From: Galeruca laticollis
Lineage: Eukaryota > Arthropoda > Insecta > Coleoptera > Chrysomelidae
Direction of reading: 5' to 3'
NCBI GenBank assembly: GCA_963921935.1
Contig: OY998180.1
Coordinates: 101,629,610-101,693,609, forward strand
DNA: 64,000 nt
The notes below the pieces were generated by a model. It worked only from the letters and a program-made list of their open reading frames with translations. It was not told the DNA's origin and did no database searches. Positions 33,094 to 42,894 of the stretch are shown piece after piece; within the stretch, counting starts at the first letter, position 1, and each line of letters starts with the position of its first letter. Both the position numbers and the translations under genes were made by a program.

Positions 33094-34343
33094 AACGGGT
33101 CGGCTACGAGGGGGCAGCACCAACCCATTATCGTTTCAAAGACCCTCGCATACTGATAGCTTCCCTCAGATATCGCAACGACAGTGTATATGTGGATGGC
33201 GAAGTAAATGGCAAGATATATACTCTGCTGGTAGACACTGGAGCAACTAGAACCATTATACGACCAGAAATAATAAACTCCAAGAAGAAGCTTTTACCAA
33301 CGAGACTGCGGACCGCCACAGGTGAGAGTGCCAACGTTCATGGTGAGACACAAATCCAATTGGGAATTGGTGCTGAAAACTTCACGCATACGGTAATCGT
33401 AGCTGACATTGAAGAAGACACGATTCTGGGAATGGACGTAAAGAATGTACATGGTTTCCAATTAGACTTTAGAAACAGAATCATTAAAGTGGGTTCCGAG
33501 GAGGTATTCCTTCATCCATATAAAGGCATCGCGGTGTTGGCAGCTGTACAGGAAGATACCGTCCTACTTGCACGAAGCGAAACCATGATAGTAGCACGGT
33601 AACAGGGAATCATGGAGGAAGGTACACCGGTTATGATGGAGCCAAGAAACCACGACGAAGAGGTTGGCAAAGGAGTACTAATTGGAAAAGGATTGGTTAC
33701 GTCAGCGAAAGAGATCCCAGTACGTGTGATAAACGTGAATGATTGCCCAGATACCATCAAGAAAGAAACCAGGATTGGATCCTGTGTACCAGTCTATAGT
33801 TTGTCAAACAACGACCACTGACAATTCTAATGCCATATTCGAACAGATGTTATCAGTAGCTGGTCAATCTTTGGATCGAGCTGAAAAAAAGAGAATGAGA
33901 GAATTTCCCTTGCAGTATCGAGATCTATTCGTACCAAAAGGAGAAAAGACTGGTAGAACATCAGCCGTCAAACACAAAATCGATACTGGTAATGCTAAGC
34001 CAATTAGGCAATCAGCTCGAAGACTTCCACGAGCGAAGAGGGAGGAAGTTGAAAGAATAATTCGAGAGATGGCAGAAGAAAAAGTAATAGAACCATCTAC
34101 TAGTCCATGGATGTCTCCAGTAGTGCTCGTCAAGAAAAAGGATGGAACTACGAGATTCTGCGTAGATTACCGCCAGCTTAACAACGTGACGAAGAAAGAC
34201 AGCTATCCTCTGCCTCGAATTGACGATACGCTAAATACTTTGGCTGGCAGCAAACTGTTTTCCACCTTGGACCTGAAGTCTGGTTATTGGCAAGTGGAAA
34301 TGGACCCAGAAGACAAAGAGAAGACTGCTTTTACCACCGGATC
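33085..34343 (+). pseudogene. pol: Gypsy Pol: protease and N-terminal half of reverse transcriptase
   Basis: Pol lies in the -1 frame relative to Gag and overlaps the Gag stop ('ggaaaactag'), consistent with -1 frameshifting. The aspartic protease motif is 'LLVDTGATRTII' (about 33225), with the flap-distal 'DTILGMDV'. A shift near 33600-33820 precedes RT, which shows 'SPWMSPVVLVKKKDGTTRFC', 'DYRQLNNVTKKDSYPLPRID' and the first catalytic Asp in 'FSTLDLKSGYWQV'. It ends at 'KTAFTTGS', where the R1-like LINE is inserted. The YxDD palm that should follow is not found on either side of the insertion. Confidence 0.85.
34339..34343. repeat. Target-site duplication GGATC of the nested LINE (left)
   Basis: GGATC at 34339-34343 recurs at 37722-37726 on the other side of the LINE. 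Removing the LINE and one GGATC restores an in-frame Gypsy reading 'TTGSVSNEG'. Confidence 0.6.
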
Positions 34344-34592
34344 TTTCTTTTGCCCTGAGAGGTGGGGTGGAAGCTAATGCCTTCCTCGCAGCGGGCAGTG
34401 CAATGTTGCGAGTTCGTGTGGGACTTTCACCGCACTAAACCACCCTCCTCTATATGCCTCGGGAAAACGAATGTGCACCGGCAGGAGCTTGTAAAGCCAT
34501 AGCATCAGTGCACGTTCCCATATAAGAAAAAGAAAATTCTTTCCCCTATCTACACGTAGTCCCTACCTACACCTTGTCTACCTTTCTGTGCC

Positions 34593-36152
34593 TTATGTGC
34601 GATCCCTGCTTAGTTTCCTGCCAAAGGCAAGCTCCCTGTATTTTGGACACTCCATAGAATCCATCCTATGTCCCGACTCCTTGCATGATAGACACGCCGC
34701 CTCCCCTTTACACTCTCGTGCGCAATGCCCCTCTTCGAGGCAGTTAAAACACGCCTTTCCGCTCTCCTTGTTTTTGCAGGAGTAGGTATTGTGACCATAC
34801 TCCATGCACTTGTAACATCGGAGAGGGGTGAACCTCTCCCTTACCCTGCAAAATTGCCAGTGGACTTTGATCCGTCTATGTCCCCGCATTGCCTCCGCCC
34901 TTTCCTTTCCTACACTTACCTTAGCCGTCTGCCCACCCCCTCTATTCGCCCTCAGGCTCCTTACCATAAGTTCCCCCTTATCTATCCCTGTCCATCTGCA
35001 TATCGCCGTTATGAGCTCCTGCTCATTTACGGATGGGTCCAAATCCAGAATGTCGAAATTGACCTCGTTCCTCTTTCTGACTGGAACTATTCTCTCCCCC
35101 ATCTTATCTCTTAACTCCCCTCTAAGCTTCTCCGCCGCCCCCCTTCCTTTCAACTTCACTATAATATCCCCGCCCTTGGTCTTCTTCACATTTTCCACCT
35201 TAATCCCCATATCTTCCACCTTGACTCGGGATTTCATCTTAATTAAAACTTCGGCATAAGTTTCATTCCCAGTTTTTATAAGAATCGTCTCCATCTCTAT
35301 TTTTCCCTTTTCTATCCTTCTTTCCTCTGCTCCTACTACAATATTCCACATGATCTCTCCCTTCCTACCTATAAACTCTACTGCTTTTCTCCCCTTTGTT
35401 TTGTCAATTCCCTCCCCTATTATGACCTTCACCTCTCCCTTACCTTGCCTTTGCCCGACCATTTCGGTCATACTTAAAATCGTCTCATATATGCCCTCCC
35501 CATCGTCTTCTCTCATTTTCGCCACGTAATAGAACCACGTCGTTTGGCCCCTCTTACTCCTCTGACAGTTCTCTAGAACGTCGCACCCCCCTTCCTCACA
35601 ACTGTCCATCAGGGCCCAAAACTCCCTATTGTACCTCCGGATTATCTCCTCTGTTCCCCCCTCTAATTCTCCTTTACTTATTACTACGCAGTTACCCTTT
35701 TCCGAGAGTATCTCTTCGATTTTACCTTTTTTCCGTTTAGTTACCTCAAACGCTTCTTCGTCCCAACCGCCATTTTTAATTTTATTAAATTCCTCATAAT
35801 CCACTCCCTTATCGAGGTCTTCTTTCAGTTTCGCCGTTTCCTCCCCTTTTCTCTCATTCCCCTCTACCTCCTTGCATTCTTTGCACTGGGCCTTCTGCTG
35901 TCTCTCCATCTCCCTATGGATTGATTTTAGCTCGTCTAAAATTCTCCTAAAATCTGCCATGTCCACCGTATCTTGATGTGCCTCAATCCACTCCATCTCC
36001 TGCAGCTTTCGCCCAAATCTTTCCTTACAACCTTCCTCCTGCCTTCCTTTTTTTCCCACCTGCTTCCCCTCAGGGCTGTCTCCTCTTTTTTTTCTGTAAG
36101 ACTCGTCTTCGTCTATGACAATACTGTCGTCGAGTTGACATGCCCCCTCCAT
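34593..36152 (-). CDS. LINE ORF1, Gag-like protein with three CCHC zinc knuckles
   Basis: An uninterrupted 519-residue frame with ATG at 36152. The N-terminal half is rich in Glu/Lys (coiled coil likely, residues ~60-140). The middle resembles Gag/RRM-like R1-clade ORF1 ('KRNEVNFDILDLDPSV', 'GIDKGELMVRSLR'). The C-terminus has three knuckles in a row: 'CYKCMEYGHNTYSC', 'CFNCLEEGHCAREC' and 'CLSCKESGHRMDSMEC'. Such ORF1 proteins bind the element's RNA and help target chromosomes. Upstream pieces to 36877 may be its true N-terminus, in other frames. Intactness contrasts with the decayed host Gypsy. Confidence 0.8.
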   Translation of the reverse strand: MEGACQLDDSIVIDEDESYRKKRGDSPEGKQVGKKGRQEEGCKERFGRKLQEMEWIEAHQDTVDMADFRRILDELKSIHREMERQQKAQCKECKEVEGNERKGEETAKLKEDLDKGVDYEEFNKIKNGGWDEEAFEVTKRKKGKIEEILSEKGNCVVISKGELEGGTEEIIRRYNREFWALMDSCEEGGCDVLENCQRSKRGQTTWFYYVAKMREDDGEGIYETILSMTEMVGQRQGKGEVKVIIGEGIDKTKGRKAVEFIGRKGEIMWNIVVGAEERRIEKGKIEMETILIKTGNETYAEVLIKMKSRVKVEDMGIKVENVKKTKGGDIIVKLKGRGAAEKLRGELRDKMGERIVPVRKRNEVNFDILDLDPSVNEQELITAICRWTGIDKGELMVRSLRANRGGGQTAKVSVGKERAEAMRGHRRIKVHWQFCRVRERFTPLRCYKCMEYGHNTYSCKNKESGKACFNCLEEGHCARECKGEAACLSCKESGHRMDSMECPKYRELAFGRKLSRDRT

Positions 36153-36236
36153 TGTTGCCTCTTCTCTGTCCCCTCTCTTTTATGCTCCTCCCTCTCCTTT
36201 TCTTCCATCTCCTACCTTGCCCTTCTTGTCCTCTCC

Positions 36237-36877
36237 TCACTTTCTCTTTCCAGCTCCTCTACCCTTATTTCCTCTCCTCCTCCTCTCTGCTTCTACTAAC
36301 TTTCCTATTGTATATAGCGTTTCCTCTTCCTCGGATTCTAATTCCTCCTCGCTTTCCTCATCCCATAGCAGCATGGGTCGCTTCTCCATAACTAACCTTA
36401 CTCTTTGTTCCTTTTCTTGTTGAGTCTTCTTTACATGACCAATCATCTTTAGTCTTATTTTTTTTCCTGCTCTTCGAAGTCTCCCTCCTCGTTTCCACCC
36501 CCCTTCTTTTTTTCTTTTCCGACATTCTAGCCAAGTTTTCCAACTCCAATACTGTTCCTCTTATTTTCTCCTTCCCCTTCTCCCCTTCACTCCTCTCAAA
36601 TTCTTTCTTGGCTCTTCTCACACTTTTCCCTCTCTTCATCCTCCATTTTTTTCTGATATTCTGCCCTCACTTCGTCCTCCGAATTCTCCACCCTCACTAC
36701 CAGCTCCTTCTCTTTTCCCTGCTTTCCTGCGGTTTTGCTTCCGCTTCTATCCAATTTTTTCCTGGTTTTTTGTTGTTCCAGTGAGCTTGCCTCATTTTTC
36801 CCTATCTCATCATCCTTCTTCTCACTCCTCATCCTCTTCTCCACCTCTTTTTGTTTTGTTTTAACTTCCTTATCCAT
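36237..36877 (-). pseudogene. N-terminal extension of the LINE ORF1, frameshifted
   Basis: Three overlapping minus-strand frames (36877-36596, 36639-36358, 36446-36237) are all extremely Lys/Glu/Arg-rich and follow one another, as expected for one low-complexity N-terminal region broken by indels. The ATG at 36877 would be the original start. The alternative is that translation naturally starts at 36152 and this is leader with biased composition. Confidence 0.4.
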
Positions 36878-37721
36878 AACTACATCCCACGAGTTGGGTC
36901 GAAAGACTGTCCAGCGGGGCAGTGCGCCCTTACCCCGCTAAGGCGAATTACTCTGGGAGGTCGCCAGGTATCCCAGAGGCACCGTTTCTGACTGCGTTTC
37001 GTGCAGCCATTCATCCATGGCCACGGTAGCTAACAACGAGGATTACGGGTTCTATTATCGAGGTTTACTCCTCTAGGCTTTTTCACGGTTGCCTCCGGAC
37101 GCAGATTTGCCAACGGGTAGACTCAACACAGCTGCCTCCCCTGTGTGTGGTCTTTGAATTGAATTGATTATCTGGGGGATAAACCGAGATGTTCCATGAA
37201 GAAATTGAAGCATGTGGTATGTGGAAAAGAAAGCAGAAAAAAGAAAGAAAATAAGTGACCTGGTTGGCGAGAGAAAAGAAGAGAGACAGGCATGCAATCC
37301 AAAATGAAGTGGAGTCTATTGTATTAATATGGAAGAGTAGAAGAGAAAGAACGATAGAGAAAGTACATGAAATTGAAGGGTTACTAGAGTAGATAAGACA
37401 TGATAGTCGTGAAGAAAGAAGTTTTCCCTCCCCTTAACTGATTGTAAGATGTTCAGCAGAGGCGAGGAGGTCAGCGACGATGATTTTTTGTCAGGTTTAC
37501 TCCTCTATACCCTTTGATCCGCGGGCGATTATTCAGAACGAATCGTTCCTATTCATCACCTATCCCCGAGGTTGGTCGGTCGTGCCTCCCTCACAGCTCT
37601 TAGGAGCGCAAGAACCATGACCGACCACTCCCCGTGGAGACACCCTATGAGCCATTGGGACGCGCCGTGTCGGGTAGGGCAACCCCCCCCCCCCTGGAAA
37701 CTCGCATGGAAGATTAGGGGT
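36878..37721 (-). other. 5' leader of the R1-like LINE
   Basis: Non-coding on the minus strand. It contains a short direct repeat 'ggtttactcctcta' (about 37063 and 37496 on the plus strand) 433 bp apart, and a run of 13-14 C at 37684-37697. Leaders with repeated promoter segments are known in LINEs; here only the repeat is seen. Confidence 0.4.
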
Positions 37722-37726
37722 GGATC

Positions 37727-38497
37727 AGTGAGCAATGAAGGAGTGGCGGTAGATCCAGAGAAAATTGCTTCCATTCAGCAATGGCCGCAACCAACCGACA
37801 AACATCAAATTAGGAGTTTCCTTGGACTTTGCACATATTATAGAAGATGTATCAGGAAGTTTGGAGATATTGCCAAGTCTCTAACTCGACTTACAGAAGA
37901 AGCAAGACCTTTGCAATGGGACGAAGACTGTCAAACGGCTTTTGAAACCTTGAAGAGGGATTTAACCTCGGCGCCGATATTAGGATATCCATTACCAGAG
38001 GGAGACTTTATTCTTGACACTGACGCAAGCAACGTAGGAATTGGAGGAGTGCTCTCACAGAACCAAGGAGGACAAGAAAGAGTGCTGGGATATTTCAGTA
38101 AAGTCCTCTCCAAACCAGAACGAAACTACTGCTTCACAAGAAGGGAACTTTTGGCGGTAGTGAAGTCCGTGGAACACTTTTACCCGTATCTCTATGGTAG
38201 GAAGTTTTTAATCCGGACTGATCATGCAGCACTCAAGTGGATGATGCAGTTCAAGAATCCCGAGGGCCAGGTCGCTAGATGGATTGAACGACTTCAAGAG
38301 TACGATTTCAACATCGAATATCGAGCTGGTGTGAGTCACCGAAATGCCGACTCCCTGTCCAGACGGCCGAGCCCAACAGACTGCTCCCACTGCAACAAGG
38401 CGGAATCTAGGAAAGCTGCAGTTTCAAGAACTACTGTAGTCAACGAGGAATGGTCACCCACCAGTTTACACTACAGTCCATTGGGAGGTCATCTGTG
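37727..38497 (+). pseudogene. pol: Gypsy Pol: RT connection and RNase H domain
   Basis: The frame resumes with 'VSNEGVAVDPEKIASIQQWP' and 'RSFLGLCTYYRRCIRKFG' (RT thumb/connection). Next come RNase H motifs 'FILDTDASNVGIGGVLSQ' (catalytic Asp), 'KVLSKPERNYCFTRRELLAV' (catalytic Glu), 'FLIRTDHAALKWMM' (catalytic Asp) and 'GVSHRNADSLSRRP' (His/Asp end motif). All RNase H catalytic residues are present. The frame then enters integrase and is stopped at about 38496 ('GGHL' then TGA). Confidence 0.85.
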
Positions 38498-39203
38498 AGT
38501 GAAGAAAACCCTCCAGTGAATGCGTGAGTGGTTTTATTGGATGAACAGCTCCGATGATGTGAAGGACTGGTGTAAGAAATGTACGACTTGTGCTACGAGT
38601 AATGGACCACATCGCAAGAGAAAGGCATCCATGAAACAGTACAATGTTGGAAGCCCTTTCGAAAGGATTGCCTCAGATATCGCTGGACCATTTCCGACGA
38701 CAGAAAATGGTGGCAAATACATACTGGTTGTAATGGATTATTTCACAAAGTGGGTGGAAAATTACGCTATCCCGAACCAAGAGGCCACAACTGTCGCGGA
38801 TGTATTGGTAAAAGAATATATCAGCCCAAATGGAGTGCCATTGGAAGTCCACAGTGACTAGGGAAGAAATTTTGAAACCCATCTATTACAGGAGATTTGC
38901 GAGAAGCTGGGAATGAAGAAGACCAGGACAACAGCATTACGAATGAAAAGTCGGTACGACACGCAGGCCACAGAAGGCGGTTTTAAAGAAGGGGACAAAG
39001 TATGGTTACACAACCCGACAAGGAGAAAAGGATTTTCTCCAAAATTACAAAAATCCTGGGAAGGTCCATACTTAATCAAGAAAAGGATCAATGATGTTAT
39101 ATATCGCATAATCAAGATCCCCAACGGAAAACCAAAAGTAGTTCACCAAAACCGACTAGCGCAATTCGAAGGAGACCATGAACTAGCCCAGAGAAAGGAG
39201 TAA
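38498..39203 (+). pseudogene. pol: Gypsy integrase, internally deleted
   Basis: The zinc-binding region reads 'FYWMNSSDDVKDWCKKC' and 'TTCATSNGPHRKRK' after two stops. The core shows the first catalytic Asp in 'ASDIAGPFPTTE' and the second in 'GVPLEVHSD', followed by a TAG (38859-38861). The segment that should carry the catalytic Glu is deleted (about 110 residues, junction near 38940); copy 2 at 52720-53232 retains it. The C-terminal GPY/F-like module 'KVWLHNPTRRKGFSPKL', 'WEGPYLIKKR' and 'KPKVVHQNRL' is intact. A one-base shift near 39180-39205 separates it from the macro domain. Confidence 0.85.
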
Positions 39204-39872
39204 ACCATATTCGAGATGTGTCTGACCCTACCTTCGATGAATTTATGGCCGCGTATGGAGGTACCGGGAAAGCTAGATATAGAGTCACTTCAGAACAACG
39301 ACAAGATTTGTTCACTCTCCCGGAAGATCATTCACTGGCATACAACATCCGCGCCCGTCTCAAGAACGCACGAGGGTTGGCATCCGTCTTTCGAAAGAAG
39401 TTCGGGCAATTAGAAAAACTTGAAGACCAGACTCCAGCCCTTGGCAAGACACTGAAACTGAAACATAATTCGCGGTACATCTTCTACGTGGTAACTAAAA
39501 ATGAATTTCAAGATCGATCTACCTACCGCGATGTGTGGGAAGCACTTCGAAACCTCCGAGACCATGTGTTAGAACCAAGCGTGAAGAAAGTGGCTATGCT
39601 TAAGATAGCGAGTAACCAGTTGGATTGGCTAGTCATCAGGAACATGGTAGAGATTTATCTTTCGAGATACCGGTGTCCAGATATTAATTTGCAGCTACAA
39701 CCCCCGTTATCAGTATCCGATGAAGACGGTGCCCTGCCATTTCCATAAGATCGGAAAGTGTATAAATGGGGCCAATTGCCGATTCAAACATCCAGTCTCC
39801 GCTACACAAGAGTTCCAGGAAGAACTTCCATTTAAGGAGGGGGTAATGTTACTAAACAGCACACTGGTATAG
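39204..39872 (+). pseudogene. Macro domain (TARG1/OARD1-like) plus CCCH zinc finger at the Pol C-terminus
   Basis: The frame from 39204 contains, in the order of the TARG1/OARD1 macrodomain family, 'RQDLFTLPEDHSLAYNI' (GDLF...SLAH-like), 'NARGLASVFRKKFGQ' (GAGIA.LFKKKFG-like), 'NSRYIFYVVTKNEF' (RYIYYLITK-like), 'STYRDVWEALRNLRDH' and 'IASNQLDWLVIRNMVEI'. TARG1 removes ADP-ribose from proteins and cleaves O-acetyl-ADP-ribose. The loop that in TARG1 reads GCGLD, with the catalytic Asp, is shorter here (ASNQ). After a one-base shift (~39655) comes a knuckle 'CHFHKIGKCINGANCRFKH' (CX7CX5CX3H; 39735-39791). The frame runs through the polypurine tract and stops at 39870-39872 inside the 3' LTR. Copy 2 has the same module. 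Confidence 0.8.
39833..39846 (+). other. Polypurine tract of Gypsy copy 1
   Basis: 'AAGGAGGGGGTAA' lies immediately before the 3' LTR and is identical in copy 2 (54098-54110). It primes plus-strand synthesis. It is also translated (K-E-G-V) in the CCCH frame. Confidence 0.85.
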
Positions 39873-40283
39873 TCCCTGAATCCGACTCTGCCTAAGCCAT
39901 GTATGAAACTTAAAATTATGGCGGATGCGCAGGGCTTTCTTAGAACTGTTTACGATTGTGACTATACTATCTAGACATTGTTTTTATCTATAAAATGCCA
40001 GAGCCAATTGTTTTTGTGTAAGCCGCAATCTAGAATTATCTAGTAAAAAAGGCACTAATATATAAGGGACCGACCAGCGAGTTAGCTTAGTTTATAATTT
40101 GACATCGTAAGATAAACAGTGAATAAGCGAACAGTAAAGTGTTGATATAAATTAAGGTTGTGTGTATATAAATTAAGTGTTAGTGAGCAGTTTAGTGTTT
40201 AAATAAATTCGTAAGTAGCCATACCGTGTGTTTAAAGTCCCTCTCATCCGTTTACTGTTTGAATAAATAAGAAGAACATTACA
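39847..40283 (+). repeat. Gypsy copy 1, 3' LTR
   Basis: 437 bp, TGTTACTAAACAG to AACATTACA, followed by the ATAT target duplication (40284-40287). Compared with the 5' LTR it has scattered substitutions and an extra 'gataaacagtgaataagcg' segment near 40112. Confidence 0.9.
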
Positions 40284-40287
40284 ATAT

Positions 40288-41165
40288 TATGCCTACTTTT
40301 TCTAATTAACACAAGTGCTCGAAAAAGAATATTGTTTATATTGGAGTCCGATTGTCGCTGGAAAATATTTAATACAGTTTTCTATTTATTCTGTTATCAA
40401 ACATTTCAAAAGTCAAAGCGAATCTCACCAATACCTAATTACATCTTATCAATCCAATATTCCTACTAGTTGCTGAGTCATAATTAGGAACTTAGCAAAA
40501 TATGATAATCTTACTTTATATCTGTATCGCATGGTACGTTTTTATAAGAACTTGAATAGTATTGGAAAAGAAATCTTTTGAACCTGAATCTAGAATCAGA
40601 TTTTAAATTTAATAAATAAATGAAACGTTACCCAGTTTTATAGACCAAATAATCGTATCTCCAGTTTCATTTACATTAGTGCATCAGTCGACTTGTTAAC
40701 TAAAAGAAGAACTTTTCCACTTCTATTATCCATTGTCTTTATGATTTTGTACGTACTCGCTGTCGATGTTGGGTATATTTTCTCATTCGAATAATTATTA
40801 ACAGTTGCATTTACATCAGCGTAACAGCCGTTTGGTTTTAGTGGGTTCTGTGCGTGTTTGTTGACAACCTCGGTCGCTCACCCAAATAAGATTTAAAAAA
40901 AGGAACATAAATTGCGTGGGTATAAGGTAGGCATAAAACGCTATATTTCAATTTAATATTGTTTTTTAAAATGCGGCGCAATATATTGACATTTTAAGGG
41001 TGTCAACTCGCTTTCAAATAATCACCATTTTTGGTTTACTAATATATTCATTAGAGTACATTTTGGCGTTATTTTGTCTTTACATTTCATTTACTGCATC
41101 TACTACTTTTTAGCCTATTTAAATAGTTAGGGTATTATGCCATTTTCAAAAATTATGCAGACCAC
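40288..41165. other. No recognisable feature
   Basis: AT-rich sequence. No ORF, repeat or splice-flanked segment could be supported. Confidence 0.4.
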
Positions 41166-41169
41166 TATG

Positions 41170-41560
41170 TGTGTATTTTCTTCTTCTTGGCAATCATTAC
41201 GGTTATTTTTAATTTCGAAACTGCTGTAGCCATCATGTAGATTTTAAGTCATGAGGGCCTTCTTTGACCTATTGTGCATTTTCAGTTTATTCTCTCTTGC
41301 TTTATAATTGAAAGAAGTTGGTATCTGTCACGTCTCATTATATGGCCACATAAAATACTGTTTAGAATCATTTCTATGTATTTTCTCATCTCGATCTTCG
41401 CCACTCTTTCCGTCCAAGAGATTTTCAGTATTGCATCTCAAAGGTCTCTTCGTTCTTTTTCATTGTCTATGCCACAGTGTTACTCCATGTTCCAAGTTCA
41501 AAATTTGTTTATTAAATATTACAATTACATTAAATAACAGAGTGGACCGTCCTCTGAGGT
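41170..41560 (-). pseudogene. LINE polymerase C-terminal tail fragment
   Basis: The minus strand reads 'ERVAKIEMRKYIEM' and 'CGHIMRRDRYQLLSIIKQ', which match the C-terminal region of RTE/CR1-like insect LINE ORF2 (the 'LGHIMRxxxY' motif), then 'SKLKITVMIAKKKK' near the end. It is frameshifted and isolated, a 5'-truncated LINE insertion. Confidence 0.55.
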
Positions 41561-42890
41561 CTTTATCCATGTAGCCGATGCTCTAGCGATATTATGACAA
41601 TTTCTCAATATATCCCAAAAAGTAGCTTTTGTGAATCTATTTTGAACAAATATAACTTTCTTTCTCCTTCGCAGCTATATAATGCCCAAGCAGAAAAAAT
41701 TATTTATAAATTTTATTATAGTACGGTAAAAATAATGCATTTCTTCTAAATCCTTTATTTCGCAACATCGATTTGATATCAAGTTTGCTTTTTATCTTTT
41801 GGAGGTGAGACTTATCCCTTGGAACAGAAAATCTATAAAATGTTTTAACTGCGAGCCGAAAGGGATAGTGTGGCACGACACTGTCACGTTTTTCGAGGCA
41901 AATGTAATTCAATAGCCATCGTAGTGTATAGCCAGGAAAGTAATTATTTTTTCTTTCGTAAACCGAAAATGTGGTTAAAAAATATTTATTTTCAATTATG
42001 CAGGGGTGTATGTAAAACTCACCTATATACTCTTACTCAAACTGATTAAATGTTTCATATTTTTAGTCAAAATTACTTAAATGTACTTCTTGTTATTCTT
42101 TGTTTAATTAACTTTGTACCAGCATCAATTACAACTACACGTAATTTTAAAATCAAAATATTCCGATAACGCTACACAGTATCGAGTTTTGCTACGAGCA
42201 TCTTTTTGGTGTAAAATTGAATGATATTTAAGTTTTCATGAAATTTGGAATAGATAATTTTACCTATAAAAAGTTCAGTTTAAAAATACTACCCTCTTTG
42301 AGATTCGAATATAAAACAAATTTCATGGAATGTGTTGGCTTCCCAAAAAATTTATACAAAATTTCATTACACAGTATTACCATTAGTTTCGGCATAATCG
42401 TTCAGTGTTCTCCTGGCATAGGTAAACATTTTTGAAATATATTTGTACATTTAGGAAACATTTAATTGGTTGGATCACCATTAGAGTAAATATAGTTTTT
42501 GTAAATATGATGTTTTATTTATTTTTTAATATCGATAGGTTTGCACTTGAATTCTATATTTATAAAGTGGTATTTCCGACTATAAATATTTATCAAACGA
42601 GTTTGGGGCGTTTGATTCCATAGGAAATAGGTAATGACACTGGTCAGGTAACACATAGTTACTGATTTAACAAACTGATATTCGATCAAGATAGATGGAT
42701 TTACATTTAGTATTAGGTAATATTAAACATGAAAAATATTGATAGGTAACAAAACAAAGTCTGATTTAGAGTTGGCAAAAAAAGATATCCAATCGTATTT
42801 ACAAATTATTTTTACTTTTTACAAAGTTAGTACTTAATATACTATTCCATATATCCAAACTTAGCGTTTATATACAAGCTATACGTTTCA
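41561..42890. other. No recognisable feature
   Basis: AT-rich. Short ORFs at 41700-41912 (-) and 42238-42623 (+) have no motif and strong Ile/Phe/Lys bias from base composition. Confidence 0.4.
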
Positions 42891-42894
42891 TATA

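Larger units (their letters stand above)
34344..37721 (-). mobile_element. R1-like LINE carrying ORF1 but no ORF2
   Basis: This block is GC-richer than its surroundings and lies in reverse orientation inside Gypsy pol, flanked by GGATC. From its 5' end (37721) it has a poly-C tract (37684-37697), a long leader with purine/pyrimidine-skewed sequence, a Gag-like ORF1 (36877 to 34593) and a 250-bp 3' region ending in 'gggcaaaagaaa'. An endonuclease/RT ORF2, which R1/Waldo-type elements carry after ORF1, is wholly missing. It is either an internally deleted copy or a Gag-only non-autonomous LINE. Confidence 0.7.
31402..40283 (+). mobile_element. Ty3/Gypsy LTR retrotransposon, copy 1, with nested LINE
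   Basis: Two LTRs (31402-31842, 39847-40283), TGTTAC...TTACA ends, a 4-bp target duplication ATAT (31398-31401, 40284-40287), a primer-binding site, a polypurine tract, and Gag and Pol in order define a complete insertion. A 3378-bp R1-like LINE interrupts it (34344-37721). The RT palm and the integrase Glu region are deleted, and several frameshifts and stops are present. LTRs differ at many sites plus a ~25-bp indel, so it is not recent. A second copy lies at 51941-54529. Distinctive: a SAP domain in Gag, and a macro plus CCCH module after integrase. Confidence 0.9.

Noticed and set aside
33085..33095. Canonical slippery heptamer at the gag-pol junction
   Set aside because: Pol is in the -1 frame, but 'ggaaaac' is not a standard X-XXY-YYZ site, so a defined frameshift signal cannot be claimed.
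34588..36423. Long plus-strand ORFs opposite the LINE ORF1
   Set aside because: They are antisense shadows of a GC-biased, Lys/Glu-rich coding region; the peptides are Pro/Ser/Leu repeats with no motif.
39218..39748. Reading the macro ORF as an env gene
   Set aside because: There is no signal peptide, transmembrane segment or furin-type site, and the motifs match the macro-domain family instead.
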